DNA of 64,000 nucleotides from Mycobacterium seoulense (GCF_010731595.1 NZ_AP022582.1:3534001-3598000); one strand, 5' to 3'; shown: positions 29,094 through 37,850, counted from the first letter of the stretch. The notes: generated from the letters alone by a model not told the origin. Program-made: numbers and translations.

Positions 29094-29887
29094 ACAACCT
29101 CTACCGCGACCTCGCCCCTGTCACCGAAGCCGCCTGGCGCGAAATCGAATTGGAGGCGACCCGAACCTTCAAACGCCATGTCGCCGGCCGCCGGGTGGTC
29201 GACGTCAGCGAGCCCGGCGGTCCGGTCACCGCAGCGGTCAGCACCGGGCGCCTGATCGACGTGGCATCACCCTCCGACGGGGTAGAGGCTCATCTACGGG
29301 CGAGTAAGCCCCTTGTGCGCCTGCGTGTTCCGTTCACCCTATCGCGCTACGAAGTCGACAACGTCGAGCGCGGTGCGCAGGACTCGGACTGGGACCCGGT
29401 CAAGGCGGCCGCCAAGAAGCTGGCGTTCGTCGAGGACCGCGCAATTTTCGAGGGCTACGCCGCCGCGTCGATCGACGGCATCCGCACGTGCAGCTCGAAC
29501 AAGCCGCTGACCTTGCCGGCAGACCCCCGCGAGATCCCGGATGTCATCACCCAGGCGATCTCCCAACTGCGGCTGGCCGGCGTCGACGGTCCCTACTCCG
29601 TCCTGCTATCCGCCGATGTCTACACCCGGGTGAGCGAGACCACCGAACACGGATATCCGATCCTCGAGCACATCGACCGGCTGGTTCCCGGGGACATCAT
29701 CTGGGCACCGGCCATTGACGGCGCATTCGTGCTCACCACGCGCGGCGGCGACTTCGACCTGCAGCTCGGAACCGACGTGTCGATCGGTTACACCAGCCAC
29801 GATGCGGACACCGTGCAGCTGTATCTGCAGGAGACACTGACATTCCTGTGCTACACCGCCGAGGCATCCGTCCCGCTGAGCTCGTAG
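29090..29887 (+). CDS. cfp29: Encapsulin shell protein (Cfp29)
   Basis: A 265-residue HK97-fold shell protein. Family hallmarks: [16 protein letters not shown] at the start, TFKRHVAGRRVVDV, the E-loop VRLRVPFTLSRYEVDNVERG and GPYSVLLSADVYT. Encapsulins self-assemble into nanocompartments; in M. tuberculosis Cfp29 is secreted as an antigen and packages Dyp. Start overlaps dyp (ATGA), coupling shell and cargo synthesis. Confidence 0.97.
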   Translation: MNNLYRDLAPVTEAAWREIELEATRTFKRHVAGRRVVDVSEPGGPVTAAVSTGRLIDVASPSDGVEAHLRASKPLVRLRVPFTLSRYEVDNVERGAQDSDWDPVKAAAKKLAFVEDRAIFEGYAAASIDGIRTCSSNKPLTLPADPREIPDVITQAISQLRLAGVDGPYSVLLSADVYTRVSETTEHGYPILEHIDRLVPGDIIWAPAIDGAFVLTTRGGDFDLQLGTDVSIGYTSHDADTVQLYLQETLTFLCYTAEASVPLSS

Positions 29888-29954
29888 GAATAAACCGTGG
29901 CGGCCCGCTGCTGACGGGGAGGCAAGTGAACTTCTCTCCTGGAGGCAGGGTTCG

Positions 29955-30695
29955 ATGGCAGCAACAATGGCCGGCTCCACCGCGCTGGTGACCGGGGCCA
30001 CGTCAGGGATCGGCCGAGCGATCGCGCTACAACTCGCGGAACGCGGAGTCGAGGTGGTGGTGCACGGCCGCAGCGCCGAACGCGGCGCGAAGACGGTCCG
30101 CGATATCGAAAATGCCCGCGGCAAAGCGCGTTTCGTCGCGGCCGACCTCAACGACGGCGACGACGTGCGTCGCCTGGCCGCCGAGGCCGGACCGGTCGAC
30201 ATCTTGGTCAACAACGCCGGCATCTACCGATTCGGCGCGACCGCCGACACCGACGAAGCGACGTTCGACGATCACGTGAATGTGAACCTGCGCGCTCCTT
30301 ACATTTTGGTCCAGCAGTTGGTACCGGGAATGGCCGAGCGTGGCACGGGCGCGGTCGTCAACGTGAGCACCGTTGCGGCCTCCGTCCCGGCGAGTGGCGC
30401 GGGCATCTACGGCGCGACGAAGGCCGGACTGGAGTCGCTGACGCGCGTGTGGGCGGATGAATTCGGCGGATCGGGGGTGCGAGTCAACGCGATCGCGGTC
30501 GGCCCAACCGACACTCCCGGTTTGGCGGCCCTACCCGGTGTGTTGGAGGCGGTGGCGGGCACCACCACGCTGGGCCGGCCCGCCGAACCGGCCGAAATCG
30601 CCAGCGCGGTCGTCTTCCTCAGCTCCCCCGACGCCAGCTACGTCAACGGCGCGGTGGTGCCCGTGACCGGCGGTCAACGCGCAATCGCCGCCTGA
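29955..30695 (+). CDS. Short-chain dehydrogenase/reductase (SDR)
   Basis: A 246-residue classical SDR: cofactor motif TGATSGIG (13-20), NNAG (near 88), catalytic Ser near 140 and YGATK near 153 (Tyr and Lys). The Arg after the second strand (HGRSAERG) indicates NADPH preference. Substrate unknown. It stands between encapsulin and the convergent MOSC-fusion gene; GGAGG lies about 13 bases before the ATG. Confidence 0.9.
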   Translation: MAATMAGSTALVTGATSGIGRAIALQLAERGVEVVVHGRSAERGAKTVRDIENARGKARFVAADLNDGDDVRRLAAEAGPVDILVNNAGIYRFGATADTDEATFDDHVNVNLRAPYILVQQLVPGMAERGTGAVVNVSTVAASVPASGAGIYGATKAGLESLTRVWADEFGGSGVRVNAIAVGPTDTPGLAALPGVLEAVAGTTTLGRPAEPAEIASAVVFLSSPDASYVNGAVVPVTGGQRAIAA

Positions 30696-30709
30696 AGCAT
30701 CGGCTTTCG

Positions 30710-32413
30710 CTACAGGTCGAGCGCGAGCTCGGTCTCTGGAGCGGCCGAGCAGATGAGTACGGTCCCCTGCTCGGGCGGCTCCAGCGGCTGTTGCACGTAA
30801 GTGGTGCTCCCCGCAACGATCCCCGTGACGCAGACGTGACAGACGCCGCTTCGGCAGGAGAACCGGGTGGGCACGTCGCAGGCTTCCGCCAGGTCGAGGA
30901 TGCTTCCATACCGGGATGACCAGTTGACCGTCAGGCCGCTGCGCGCGAAGGTGATTGGCGGGCCCAACCCCTGGACACCTACCGGGGGATGCGGCGGCTT
31001 GCGAGGGGCACCGTCGACGATGCCGGGATTGATCGGTGGCAGGGCGCCGAACAGCTCGCTATGGATTCGGTCGGGGTCCAGTCCGCCAGCGGCGAGTGCG
31101 TCGCGCATGTCGGTCATGAATTGGGTTGGGCCGCAGAGGTATGCCGTTGCGTCGGTCGGGATACCCAGCGCCGCGATGGCCGCTCCGTCCGGCCGGCCCT
31201 GTGTCTGTGTGTAGAAGACCGACTGCCGCGCACTCGGCAAGGATCCGATCAAGGTGGCGACCTCGGTTGCGAACGTTTGCGTTTCGCGATCGCGGGCGGT
31301 GTGCAGCCACCAGATGTCGCGGGCGCTGCCGGCCGCCGAGAGCGCGTGCAGCATGGCCAAGACCGGCGTGATCCCGATTCCCGCCGAGATCAGCAACACC
31401 GGACCGCCACCATCGGTGAGGCAGAACTCGCCCCGCGGGGCGGCCGCCTCAACGACCGAACCCGGCTCGACGTGGTCGTGCAGCCATCGACTCACCAGGC
31501 CACGGCTTTCGCGTTTGACGCTGATGCGGTAATACCCCGCGGCGGGGTCTCCCGAGAGGGAGTAGCTGCGCACCGGTGCGGGCGTGCCCGCGCCGGGCAC
31601 TCGCACCGTGAGGTATTGGCCGGGAATCGGCGCCGGCAGGGCGACATGGTCGTCGGCCTCAAGCCGGATGGACATCACCTGTGGGCTTTCCCGGCGTATC
31701 GCGCTGACGCGTAAGGGGCGAAACCCGTCCCACGCCGGCGGCGCGCCCGGAAGCCGGGGCGTCGATCCCTGGTGCGATTCGAGCATGCCCCGGAACGATT
31801 GCTGCCAGCCCGGGCTGAGCGCGGGGACATCGACGATCTTGCGGAGTCGGTCAACGTCGCGGTTCGGCAGGTACAGCAGCGCGTCGACGTCGGCGACGCT
31901 GAGCTCGTGGCGACCACGGCGGGTACGCACGATGTCGTCACCGGCGCGGACCCGCCCCTCGGTGATCACCCGAAAGTAGAAGCCCGGGCGCCGTTGGGAA
32001 ACAAGCAGGTTCGGCATCCTGGGCTCGTTCAGGCGCATTCCGACACGGAAGCAAGTGACGCGCGGCTGGGTGACTTCGAACTCGGCCTCACCGATCCGGT
32101 AGCGGTCACCGATGCACACATCGTCGTCGGGTAGCCCGGTGATCGTGAAGTTCTCCCCGAAGTGGCCGGGCACGAGGTCGTCGCGGCCCAGGTACTTCTT
32201 CCAGAAGTCGTACGACTCGGTCTGGTACACCATGACGGCACGCTGCTCACCACCATGACCGCCGAGATCACCCTGGCCGTCGCCGTCGACGTTCAGCCGT
32301 CGCACCGTGACCGGTCCCTCGACCGGCGCTTTCCAGATCCCCGTGTAGACGGTCTTGCCCCGCCACTGCACGTTCTGGGGCAGCCCCACGTTTACCGAAA
32401 CCAGCTTGCCCAC
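30710..32413 (-). CDS. MOSC domain fused to ferredoxin-NADP reductase and 2Fe-2S ferredoxin domains
   Basis: A 567-residue three-part protein. MOSC/YiiM-like domain (about 1-170: GDGQGDLGGHGGEQRAVM; the Mo-cofactor-type Cys in RVTCFRVGMR); FAD-binding barrel (about 235-330, RSYSLSG) and NAD domain (about 335-460, LLISAGIGITPVLAM; YLCGPTQFM); C-terminal plant-type ferredoxin (about 480-567) with SCRSGVCHVC and a distal CSA Cys. Such fusions probably reduce N-hydroxylated or aromatic substrates with NAD(P)H. GTG start with GGAGG seven bases upstream. Divergent from the hydrolase gene, with a TGGG-N8-CCCA box between them. Confidence 0.9.
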   Translation of the reverse strand: MGKLVSVNVGLPQNVQWRGKTVYTGIWKAPVEGPVTVRRLNVDGDGQGDLGGHGGEQRAVMVYQTESYDFWKKYLGRDDLVPGHFGENFTITGLPDDDVCIGDRYRIGEAEFEVTQPRVTCFRVGMRLNEPRMPNLLVSQRRPGFYFRVITEGRVRAGDDIVRTRRGRHELSVADVDALLYLPNRDVDRLRKIVDVPALSPGWQQSFRGMLESHQGSTPRLPGAPPAWDGFRPLRVSAIRRESPQVMSIRLEADDHVALPAPIPGQYLTVRVPGAGTPAPVRSYSLSGDPAAGYYRISVKRESRGLVSRWLHDHVEPGSVVEAAAPRGEFCLTDGGGPVLLISAGIGITPVLAMLHALSAAGSARDIWWLHTARDRETQTFATEVATLIGSLPSARQSVFYTQTQGRPDGAAIAALGIPTDATAYLCGPTQFMTDMRDALAAGGLDPDRIHSELFGALPPINPGIVDGAPRKPPHPPVGVQGLGPPITFARSGLTVNWSSRYGSILDLAEACDVPTRFSCRSGVCHVCVTGIVAGSTTYVQQPLEPPEQGTVLICSAAPETELALDL

Positions 32414-32522
32414 CGCGCCACCTCCCCGGGCCCTTGATTGGGAGGGCTGACCCAGAGTATGCCGCCCCGCCCGTAGTGCCACAAGAGGCGGGCCTATCGC
32501 GCAGCGCCCGTCTCGTGCATAC

Positions 32523-32538
32523 TGGGTTACACAACCCA
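32523..32538. promoter_or_regulatory. TGGGTT-ACAC-AACCCA palindrome, box 1 of four
   Basis: A perfect six-base inverted repeat around ACAC, between the MOSC-fusion gene (start 32413, minus) and the hydrolase gene (start 32616, plus). It could control both. It shares the 16-base frame TGGG-N8-CCCA with three further boxes around the double-TetR gene. Confidence 0.65.
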
Positions 32539-32615
32539 AAATGCCCGCGCGGCGATTTCCATGAACGTCGGCCGAACGCCGCGCGGCGTGCGAGGGCGAG
32601 ATTCAGGAGGAACTC

Positions 32616-33488
32616 ATGCCCGCTGTCCATCATCGCTACGCCACGGTCGAGGGTCACCGACTATTCTTCCGGCAAGCGGGCGACCCAAACGCACCCGCGC
32701 TCGTGCTGTTGCACGGCTTTCCGACCAGCTCCTACATGTTCCGGCATCTGCTGCCGACACTCGCGGACCGCTATCACGTGATCGCACCGGACTATCTGGG
32801 CTTCGGGCTTTCCGACGCGCCGTCCGTGCAAGAGTTCGACTACACCTTCGACGCCCTGACCGACCTCGCCGCCGGATTATTGCGCACGCTCGGTATCGCC
32901 AGATACGCAATCTACGTCCAGGATTACGGTGCGCCGATCGGTTGGCGGCTGGCGCTGCGCGACCCTTCGGCGATCACGGCGATCATCACCCAGAGCGGCA
33001 ACGGTTACGACGCGGGATTCGTCGACAACTTCTGGAAGGTCGTGTGGGCCTACCACCGCGAACAAACGCCCGAGACCGAGGCCGCGGTACGGCAGTTCCT
33101 CACGCTGGACGCCACCCGGTGGCAATACGTCACCGGCGTTCCCGACGAGACCCTGGTCGATCCCGAATCCTGGCATCACGACTACGCGCTCATATCGCGT
33201 CCGGGCAACGACCTGGTGCAGCTGAAGCTGCTGCGGGACTATGCAACCAACGCGCCGCTCTATCCGCGCCTGCACGAGTACTTTCGCGCCCGCCAGGTGC
33301 CCCTGCTCGCGGTGTGGGGTCGCGGCGATGAGATATTCGGCCCAGCCGGCGCCGAGGCGTTCGCGGACGACCTCCCGGATGCCGAGATCCGACTGCTCGA
33401 CGGCGGGCACTTCCTGCTGGAGTCCGCGCTGGACGAGGCCGCCGAATTGATCCGCCGCTTCCTCGCCAAGGTTGACATGACCGCTTGA
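32616..33488 (+). CDS. Haloalkane dehalogenase-like alpha/beta hydrolase
   Basis: A 290-residue alpha/beta hydrolase. Oxyanion motif HGFPTSS (33-39), nucleophile Asp103 in VQDYGAPIG, and His265 in GGHFLLES. An Asp nucleophile puts it with haloalkane dehalogenases and epoxide hydrolases rather than Ser esterases; W/halide residues cannot be checked without a model. AGGAGG precedes the ATG by six bases. It lies between box 1 and the double-TetR gene. Confidence 0.85.
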   Translation: MPAVHHRYATVEGHRLFFRQAGDPNAPALVLLHGFPTSSYMFRHLLPTLADRYHVIAPDYLGFGLSDAPSVQEFDYTFDALTDLAAGLLRTLGIARYAIYVQDYGAPIGWRLALRDPSAITAIITQSGNGYDAGFVDNFWKVVWAYHREQTPETEAAVRQFLTLDATRWQYVTGVPDETLVDPESWHHDYALISRPGNDLVQLKLLRDYATNAPLYPRLHEYFRARQVPLLAVWGRGDEIFGPAGAEAFADDLPDAEIRLLDGGHFLLESALDEAAELIRRFLAKVDMTA

Positions 33489-33518
33489 CCGGGACCGCCG
33501 GCGCCTCCGGCGCATCAT

Positions 33519-33534
33519 TGGGTTGGATATCCCA
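33519..33534. promoter_or_regulatory. TGGGTT-GGAT-ATCCCA palindrome, box 2 of four
   Basis: An imperfect copy (one arm mismatch) of the TGGG-N8-CCCA box, 33 bases before the double-TetR start, the usual position for autorepression. Confidence 0.6.
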
Positions 33535-33567
33535 TAGTTCGGGGTGCGCGCGAGTTAGCCTGACGCG

Positions 33568-34929
33568 ATGGCCCATCCCGATGTTCAGGACGAACCACGG
33601 TTGACCCCCAAGGGGCGTGCCACGCGGGACCGCATCGTGGCGGCGGCCGCCCAACTGATCGTCACCGAGGGACTGTCCGCCTCGAACATGGAGAACGTAC
33701 GCAGGGCGGCGTCGGTCAGCGGTTCGCAGCTCGCCCATTATTTCGCCGACAAGAGCGCCCTCATTCGCGCGGTGATCCGGCGTCAGATCGGCGTGGTTCT
33801 CGACTTTCACCGGCAGCCCAAGCTGGGCGGTCTGGCTTCGTTCGCCGACTTCGAGCGGTGGATCGACCTCAATCTGCGGTACCTCAGGCGCATCGGATAT
33901 TTCGGCACGCCCACCTATCACGCCCTTGCCGCGCAGCTGGCGAAGTCCGACGATGCGACACGCGAAACGCTGGCGGCCGGCTATTGGCAGTGGATCGACC
34001 TCCTCGAGGCGGCGATCCAGCGAATGAAAGATGACGCCACCGTGGTCGCTGAAGCCGACCCGCGAAGACTGGCCATGGTGATCGTCGCCGCCCATCAAGG
34101 CGGTGGCACCTTGGCTTTCACCTACCGCGCGGAATGGCCGCATGCCGACGCCGTCCGCTTCGCGATCAACTACCTGCGCGGCTTTGCCACTGATCCCGAC
34201 GAGCGGGTTGCCAGGCCCGCCCGGCGGCCTCGGCGCCCGGGCAAGGGCCCCGAGCGAACTGACGACAGCCCAACACCTTTTACCCGCAAGGGACAGGCGA
34301 CACGCGCGCGCATCGTCGAGGTCGCCGCCCGTCTGATGTTCGAGCGCGGCGTCGCCGGCACCAGCATCGAGCAGGTGCGACGAGCGGCCGGGGTCGGCGG
34401 CTCACAGATCGCGCACTACTTTCAGGACAAGCGCGAGCTGACCCGCCAGGTGATCGCCGCCCGCCGCGAAGACGTACGGGCCTTCCACACTCAGCCACCG
34501 CTGGGCGCCCTCGACACCCTCGACGCCCTCCAGACGTGGGCCGACGCCTGCGTCGCCGACGTCGACGCCGTTTACCGCTTGGGAGGCTGCGTCTACGGCT
34601 CTTTGGCGGGGGAATTGATCGACGCCGACGACGAATTGCACGACGATCTCTCCGCCGGTTATGACCAGTGGATCGAGCTTTTCAAGACCGGCCTTGCGGC
34701 CATGCGCCGGCGCGGTGAGCTGCGCCCCGACGCCGACCCGCGCCACCTGGCGGTATCGCTTGTCGTCGCGCACCAGGGCGGTGCGATGTTGACATACGCC
34801 ACCGGGGATCCGGAACCTTTGCGGGCCCCAGTCAACGCCGCCGTCGACTACGTGCGCGCCTTCATGACGCACGCCCGCAAGAGCAGATCCGCTCCGCCGC
34901 GCCGCCGCGGCCCGTCCCGAGCCACGTGA
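33568..34929 (+). CDS. Regulator with two complete TetR units in one chain
   Basis: A 453-residue protein holding two TetR/AcrR repressors in tandem. Unit 1 (about 12-215): HTH in TPKGRATRDRIVAAAAQLIV and GSQLAHYFADKSALIRAVI. Unit 2 (about 237-435): FTRKGQATRARIVEVAARLM and GSQIAHYFQDKRELTRQVI. A basic Pro/Arg linker (about 208-235) joins them. Each unit carries its own ligand domain (HALAAQLAKSDD; YGSLAGELIDADD). TetR proteins normally dimerise; here one chain may act as a covalent pseudo-dimer or bridge two sites. Both HTHs look intact. Four matching palindromes flank the neighbouring genes. Confidence 0.9.
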   Translation: MAHPDVQDEPRLTPKGRATRDRIVAAAAQLIVTEGLSASNMENVRRAASVSGSQLAHYFADKSALIRAVIRRQIGVVLDFHRQPKLGGLASFADFERWIDLNLRYLRRIGYFGTPTYHALAAQLAKSDDATRETLAAGYWQWIDLLEAAIQRMKDDATVVAEADPRRLAMVIVAAHQGGGTLAFTYRAEWPHADAVRFAINYLRGFATDPDERVARPARRPRRPGKGPERTDDSPTPFTRKGQATRARIVEVAARLMFERGVAGTSIEQVRRAAGVGGSQIAHYFQDKRELTRQVIAARREDVRAFHTQPPLGALDTLDALQTWADACVADVDAVYRLGGCVYGSLAGELIDADDELHDDLSAGYDQWIELFKTGLAAMRRRGELRPDADPRHLAVSLVVAHQGGAMLTYATGDPEPLRAPVNAAVDYVRAFMTHARKSRSAPPRRRGPSRAT

Positions 34930-34952
34930 CGTCACCACCCCACTAGACAGAT

Positions 34953-34968
34953 TGGGACACGTAGCCCA
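34953..34968. promoter_or_regulatory. TGGGAC-ACGT-AGCCCA palindrome, box 3 of four
   Basis: Shares the TGGG-N8-CCCA frame; the centre ACGT is palindromic. It lies 100 bases before the MDR gene start and 23 bases (start to start) from box 4, about two helical turns, so both could be bound on one DNA face. Confidence 0.6.
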
Positions 34969-34975
34969 TAATAAC

Positions 34976-34991
34976 TGGGTCAGCTGACCCA
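34976..34991. promoter_or_regulatory. TGGGTC-AGCT-GACCCA palindrome, box 4 of four
   Basis: A perfect 16-base palindrome, the strongest member of the set, upstream of the MDR-HAD-cupin genes. Confidence 0.65.
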
Positions 34992-35068
34992 TTACGGGCG
35001 GACGCTCTCCGGCTCCGTTCCGCACATCCAGAGATGAATGCCCACTCGGCATTTGGGAGGAGCTTCAA

Positions 35069-36115
35069 GTGTCGACCACCGAAGCGCCCCAGCTACCCAC
35101 CGCGCCCGCGGTCGTGCGCGAGCGGCCCGGCGGCGAATCCATGCGTGCCGTCATCCTCGAGGGGTTCGGCGGGCTGGACAGCCTCGTCTACGCCGATATT
35201 CCGAAGCCGCTGCCCAAGCGCGGCGAAGTGGTCATCGAGGTCAAGGCGTTCGGCGTCAATCACGCCGAGATGCACATGCGCCGGGGGGAATGGGCCGAAG
35301 CCGCCGAAGTCAGCGGCATCGAATGCGTCGGTGTCGTCGACTCGTGTCCGGGCGGCGAGTTCCCCGTGGGCGCCAAGGTGGCCGCGTTGATGGGCGGTCT
35401 GGGCCGTACCATCAACGGCAGCTACGCGCAGTACACCCGTGTACGCGCGGCCAACGTCGCGCTCATCGAATCCGAGCTGCCCTGGGCGGATTTGGCGGCG
35501 CTGCCCGAAACCTATGCGGTCGCGTGGACCTGCCTCTTCCGCAACCTCGACCTGCAGGCTGGACAAACCCTGGTGCTGCGGGGCGCGACCTCATCGCTCG
35601 GGCAGGCCGCGCTCAAGCTGGCCGTGGCCGCCGGCGCGCGCGTCATCGCCACCGCGCGAAGCCGTGGCCGGTTTTCCATGTTGGAGGAGCTGGGCGCCTC
35701 CCGCGTCGAATTGGAACGGCGCGACCTGGCCGGCCATCTCCCGGAGGCGAAGCAGGTGGACGCCGTACTCGACCTGGTCGGCAACAGCACCATTCTGGAC
35801 TCCCTTGACATGCTGCGCCGCGGCGGAACGGCGTGCCTGGCGGGATGGCTGGGCGGACTCGACCCCATCGGGGATTTCAATCCGCTGTTGCGCATGGCCA
35901 GCGGTGTTAACTGGAACTTCTTCGGCAGCTTCGTCTTTGGGGTTCCCGGCTTTCCGCTGTCGGACGTGCCGCTGCAAGACATCGCGCGACAGGTCGCAGA
36001 GGGCACCCTGGAGGCCAAGCCGTCTCGCGTCTTCTCCTTCGATGAGATACGTGAGGCGCACCGGGTGATGGAAGCGGGGGAGGCCGGCGGCAAGATGGTC
36101 GTCGTGATGCAGTGA
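35069..36115 (+). CDS. MDR-family zinc-independent quinone-oxidoreductase-like dehydrogenase
   Basis: A 348-residue medium-chain dehydrogenase/reductase: GroES-like domain (about 25-140, GEVVIEVKAFGVNHAEMHMR) and Rossmann domain (about 150-290). The cofactor loop reads RGATSSLGQAALKLA, near the GxxGxxG pattern of quinone oxidoreductases; the zinc Cys/His set of alcohol dehydrogenases is missing. Probably reduces an enone or quinone with NADPH. GTG start with GGGAGGAG seven bases upstream. The next gene starts within its stop codon (GTGA). Confidence 0.88.
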   Translation: MSTTEAPQLPTAPAVVRERPGGESMRAVILEGFGGLDSLVYADIPKPLPKRGEVVIEVKAFGVNHAEMHMRRGEWAEAAEVSGIECVGVVDSCPGGEFPVGAKVAALMGGLGRTINGSYAQYTRVRAANVALIESELPWADLAALPETYAVAWTCLFRNLDLQAGQTLVLRGATSSLGQAALKLAVAAGARVIATARSRGRFSMLEELGASRVELERRDLAGHLPEAKQVDAVLDLVGNSTILDSLDMLRRGGTACLAGWLGGLDPIGDFNPLLRMASGVNWNFFGSFVFGVPGFPLSDVPLQDIARQVAEGTLEAKPSRVFSFDEIREAHRVMEAGEAGGKMVVVMQ

Positions 36116-36858
36116 GCGATAACCGTCGGGGTCGTCAGGCCACTGAAGAAGATCGAGGCCTAGCCGTGCACAAACCGTCCGTCCTGGTTTTCGACGTCAA
36201 TGAGACGTTGATCGACATTGATTCCCTCGCGCCGCTTTTCACTGAGTTGTTCGACGATGAGCGGATACTTCGCGAGTGGTTCGCCCAGCTGATCATGTAC
36301 TCGATGTCCGCGACCTTGACGGAGAGCTATGTGAACTTCTCCACCCTTGCCCAGGGCGTGCTGCGCATGGTCGGCGATATTCACCACGTTCACGTCTCCG
36401 ACGATGACCTGCTCCGCCTGAAGACCGGACTACTCACCATGCCGGCACACCCGGATGCCGCGGAAGGGCTGGCCCGGCTGCGAGACAAAGGATTTCGTCT
36501 CGTCACGCTGACCAATTCACCGCCCAACCCGGACGGACCCACCGCCCTGCAGAGTTCCGGGCTGGCCGGGTTCTTCGAACGACAGCTGAGCGTCGACGCC
36601 TGCCAGGCCTTCAAGCCGGCGCCCGCGGTCTACCGGTACGTATGCGAGACACTCGGGGTGGCACCTTCCGACTGCATGATGGTGGCCGCGCACGTGTGGG
36701 ACACCCTCGGCGCCCAGAATGTCGGCTTCAGTGCGGCGCTCATCACGCGTCCCGGCAACCCACCGCTGCCGGTCGAGGGGCTGGCCCAGCCGAATCTCGT
36801 GGTGGCTGACATGCATCAGCTGGCCGAGGAACTCACCGAGGGATGGCGCCATAATTGA
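36112..36858 (+). CDS. HAD-superfamily haloacid dehalogenase, type II
   Basis: A 248-residue HAD hydrolase: nucleophile D28 in VFDVNETLIDI, motif II LTNSPPNPDG, motif III Lys in ACQAFKPAPAVY, and AAHVWDTLGAQNVGF typical of L-2-haloacid dehalogenases. Overlap with the upstream MDR gene (GTGA) shows coupled translation. With the dehalogenase-like hydrolase 3 kb upstream and shared boxes, it suggests breakdown of a halogenated or related small compound; this is inference. Confidence 0.88.
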   Translation: MSDNRRGRQATEEDRGLAVHKPSVLVFDVNETLIDIDSLAPLFTELFDDERILREWFAQLIMYSMSATLTESYVNFSTLAQGVLRMVGDIHHVHVSDDDLLRLKTGLLTMPAHPDAAEGLARLRDKGFRLVTLTNSPPNPDGPTALQSSGLAGFFERQLSVDACQAFKPAPAVYRYVCETLGVAPSDCMMVAAHVWDTLGAQNVGFSAALITRPGNPPLPVEGLAQPNLVVADMHQLAEELTEGWRHN

Positions 36859-36861
36859 CGC

Positions 36862-37317
36862 ATGGCCACCGCAGACGGATTCCACCCGGACTTCGACGAG
36901 AAAACATCGAACACCACCCGCAGCCGGGTGCACCACATCAAGGCGTCGGAGATCAGCTCCGACACCGCCCAATCGGACGGGCTTCGACGCTTCGCCGCGC
37001 TGAGCGGCTCGTCGGTCGGTGCCGAGAAGCTCTGGATGGGCGAGACACATGCATTGCCGGCGACCGCGTCGTCCAACCACCATCACGGCGACTCGGAAAC
37101 CGCCATCTACGTGCGCAGCGGCCACCCGGAGTTCGTCTTCCACGACGGCGCACAGGAAGTGCGCATCTCAACGTCGCCCGGGGACTACATCTTCATCCCG
37201 CCGTATCTGCCGCACCGCGAGGAGAACCCCGACCCGACCACGCCGGCGGAGGTGGTCATCGCGCGCAGCACGCAAGAGGCCGTCGTGGTGAACCTCCCGG
37301 CGCTCTACCCCCTCTAA
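36862..37317 (+). CDS. Single-domain cupin protein
   Basis: A 151-residue cupin. Metal motif 1 (SNHHHGDSETAIYVRSGHPEF) has three consecutive His and a Glu; motif 2 is PGDYIFIPPYLPHREENP. Such proteins bind Fe/Mn/Ni and act as dioxygenases, isomerases or sensors. It begins three bases after the HAD stop and overlaps the convergent VOC gene by four bases. Confidence 0.87.
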   Translation: MATADGFHPDFDEKTSNTTRSRVHHIKASEISSDTAQSDGLRRFAALSGSSVGAEKLWMGETHALPATASSNHHHGDSETAIYVRSGHPEFVFHDGAQEVRISTSPGDYIFIPPYLPHREENPDPTTPAEVVIARSTQEAVVVNLPALYPL

Positions 37318-37721
37318 AGCGTTCCGTAAACCGCGATTTCGACTAGATTCCCATCGACGTCGCGGCAGTAGTGCGAGGTCATCGGGCCCAGCGCGCCGGT
37401 TCTGGTCACCGGTCCCGCGACGATCTCCGCCCCGCACTCCACCAGGTGGGTGCGCACCTCGTCGGGGCTGCTGCAGGTGATGAAGCACAAGTCCTGGGAA
37501 CCGGCCAGCTCGACCGAGCCGGTGACCCAATCCGGATCGTGGGCCAGTGCCCCGACCGGTCGAAGGTTGAGTTTCTGCTCCCCGAACCGCAGCGCGATCC
37601 GCGCGGACGGCCCGAACGTCTCCCTCCGCATGCCGAGCACCCGCTCGTACCACGCCGCAGTCGCCTCCACGTCGTTGCAGTTCAGCACGACATGGTCGAT
37701 TCGTTCCACCGCAATCCCCAC
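37314..37721 (-). CDS. VOC-family glyoxalase/dioxygenase-like protein
   Basis: A 135-residue VOC protein (ERIDHVVLNCNDVEATAAWYERVLGM; QDLCFITCSSPDEVRTHLVECGAEIV; CRDVDGNLVEIAVYGTL). Metal ligands His (IDHVV) and Glu (VEIAVY) are present. GTG start with AGGAGG about ten bases upstream. Convergent with the cupin gene. Substrate unknown. Confidence 0.87.
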   Translation of the reverse strand: MGIAVERIDHVVLNCNDVEATAAWYERVLGMRRETFGPSARIALRFGEQKLNLRPVGALAHDPDWVTGSVELAGSQDLCFITCSSPDEVRTHLVECGAEIVAGPVTRTGALGPMTSHYCRDVDGNLVEIAVYGTL

Positions 37722-37850
37722 CGTCGGCCCTCCTGTGCTGCGCGAAAAGCATTCGCCGCCAGAGTAATCCGAGCATCGGGGACGACGGTCGCCGGGCGTG
37801 GGCTCAAACCTGCTTTACCCTCCCGGCAACCAGACGTTTTAATGCGTCTT

